Source: DAOVRL01 sp964459805
Lineage (GTDB): Bacteria; Planctomycetota; Phycisphaerae; Sedimentisphaerales; Anaerobacaceae
Assembly (NCBI GenBank): GCA_964459805.1
Contig: CAYWOD010000080.1
Coordinates: 1-14,391, forward strand
Direction: 5' to 3'
Length of the DNA: 14,391 nt
Shown here: one piece after another, positions 14,362 through 14,391 of the stretch
How the letters are laid out: each line of letters opens with the position of its first letter
Numbering within the stretch: position 1 is the stretch's first letter
The notes under the pieces: generated by a model
What the model was told of the DNA's origin: nothing
Database searches by the model: none
The model's input: only the letters and a program-made list of their open reading frames with translations
Made by a program: the position numbers and the translations under genes

Positions 14362-14388
14362 TGTCATTCCTGCGAAAGCAGGAATCCA
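14362..14388. repeat. dispersed palindromic repeat of the GTCATTCCTGCGAAAGCAGG type
   Basis: ATTCCTGC / GCAGGAAT form an 8-bp perfect stem (14366-14373 with 14378-14385) around GAAA. Its wording (TGTCATTCCTGCGAAAGCAG and then GAATCCA) closely resembles a palindrome scattered through intergenic regions of many bacterial genomes. It runs up to the window end, so its right boundary is not seen. Confidence 0.6.
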
Positions 14389-14391
14389 GGT

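Overview
The window looks like a chromosomal segment from a planctomycete-type bacterium (Phycisphaerae or a relative). The reasons are a secreted methyltransferase-like plus PQQ-propeller protein, a Tat-type enolase-superfamily relic, a Ycf46-type AAA ATPase, a short PheT, and remnants of ISL3 and REP-associated (RAYT) transposases. The taxonomic call is inference from family content; no rRNA or tRNA gene is visible.

Layout. 1-556 (minus): 5' part of a membrane-anchored DUF4041 protein resembling the anti-phage nuclease SNIPE, AT-rich and cut by the window edge. 557-1126: gene-poor, with an operator-like palindrome, traces of decayed coding sequence, and four GC-rich hairpins that share a CTAA tail. 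1245-1703 (plus): PTS EIIA (PtsN-like) with its own promoter. 1787-4429 (minus): alpha-glucan/glycogen phosphorylase, convergent with EIIA. 4631-4896 (minus): a structured RNA of about 203 nt with a near-consensus promoter and a terminator, best read as 6S RNA. 5157-7172 (minus): pheT. 7200-7374: divergent promoters around an inverted repeat. 7375-9254 (plus): a truncated MR/MLE (enolase superfamily) relic overlapping the start of a Ycf46-like AAA ATPase. 9405-9809 (plus): PEGA-type lipoprotein. 9974-11098: graveyard of mobile DNA: an internally deleted ISL3 transposase, a 251-bp segment bounded by 13-bp inverted repeats, and a frameshifted RAYT relic. 11128-14271 (plus): large secreted protein with a SAM-methyltransferase-like N-terminus and PQQ-type propeller repeats, possibly expressed from a promoter inside the RAYT relic. 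14313-14391: three successive hairpins, one of the same CTAA-tailed class as the cluster at 936-1098.

How the parts relate. The housekeeping core is EIIA, glgP, the 6S-like RNA and pheT (carbon/energy control, glycogen use, stationary-phase transcription control, translation). It is flanked by accessory DNA. The left side carries a probable phage-defence gene. The right side shows repeated insertion and decay of transposable elements. The most promising items are the SNIPE-like protein, the 6S-like RNA, the CTAA-tailed hairpin family beside a RAYT relic, and the exported methyltransferase-propeller fusion.
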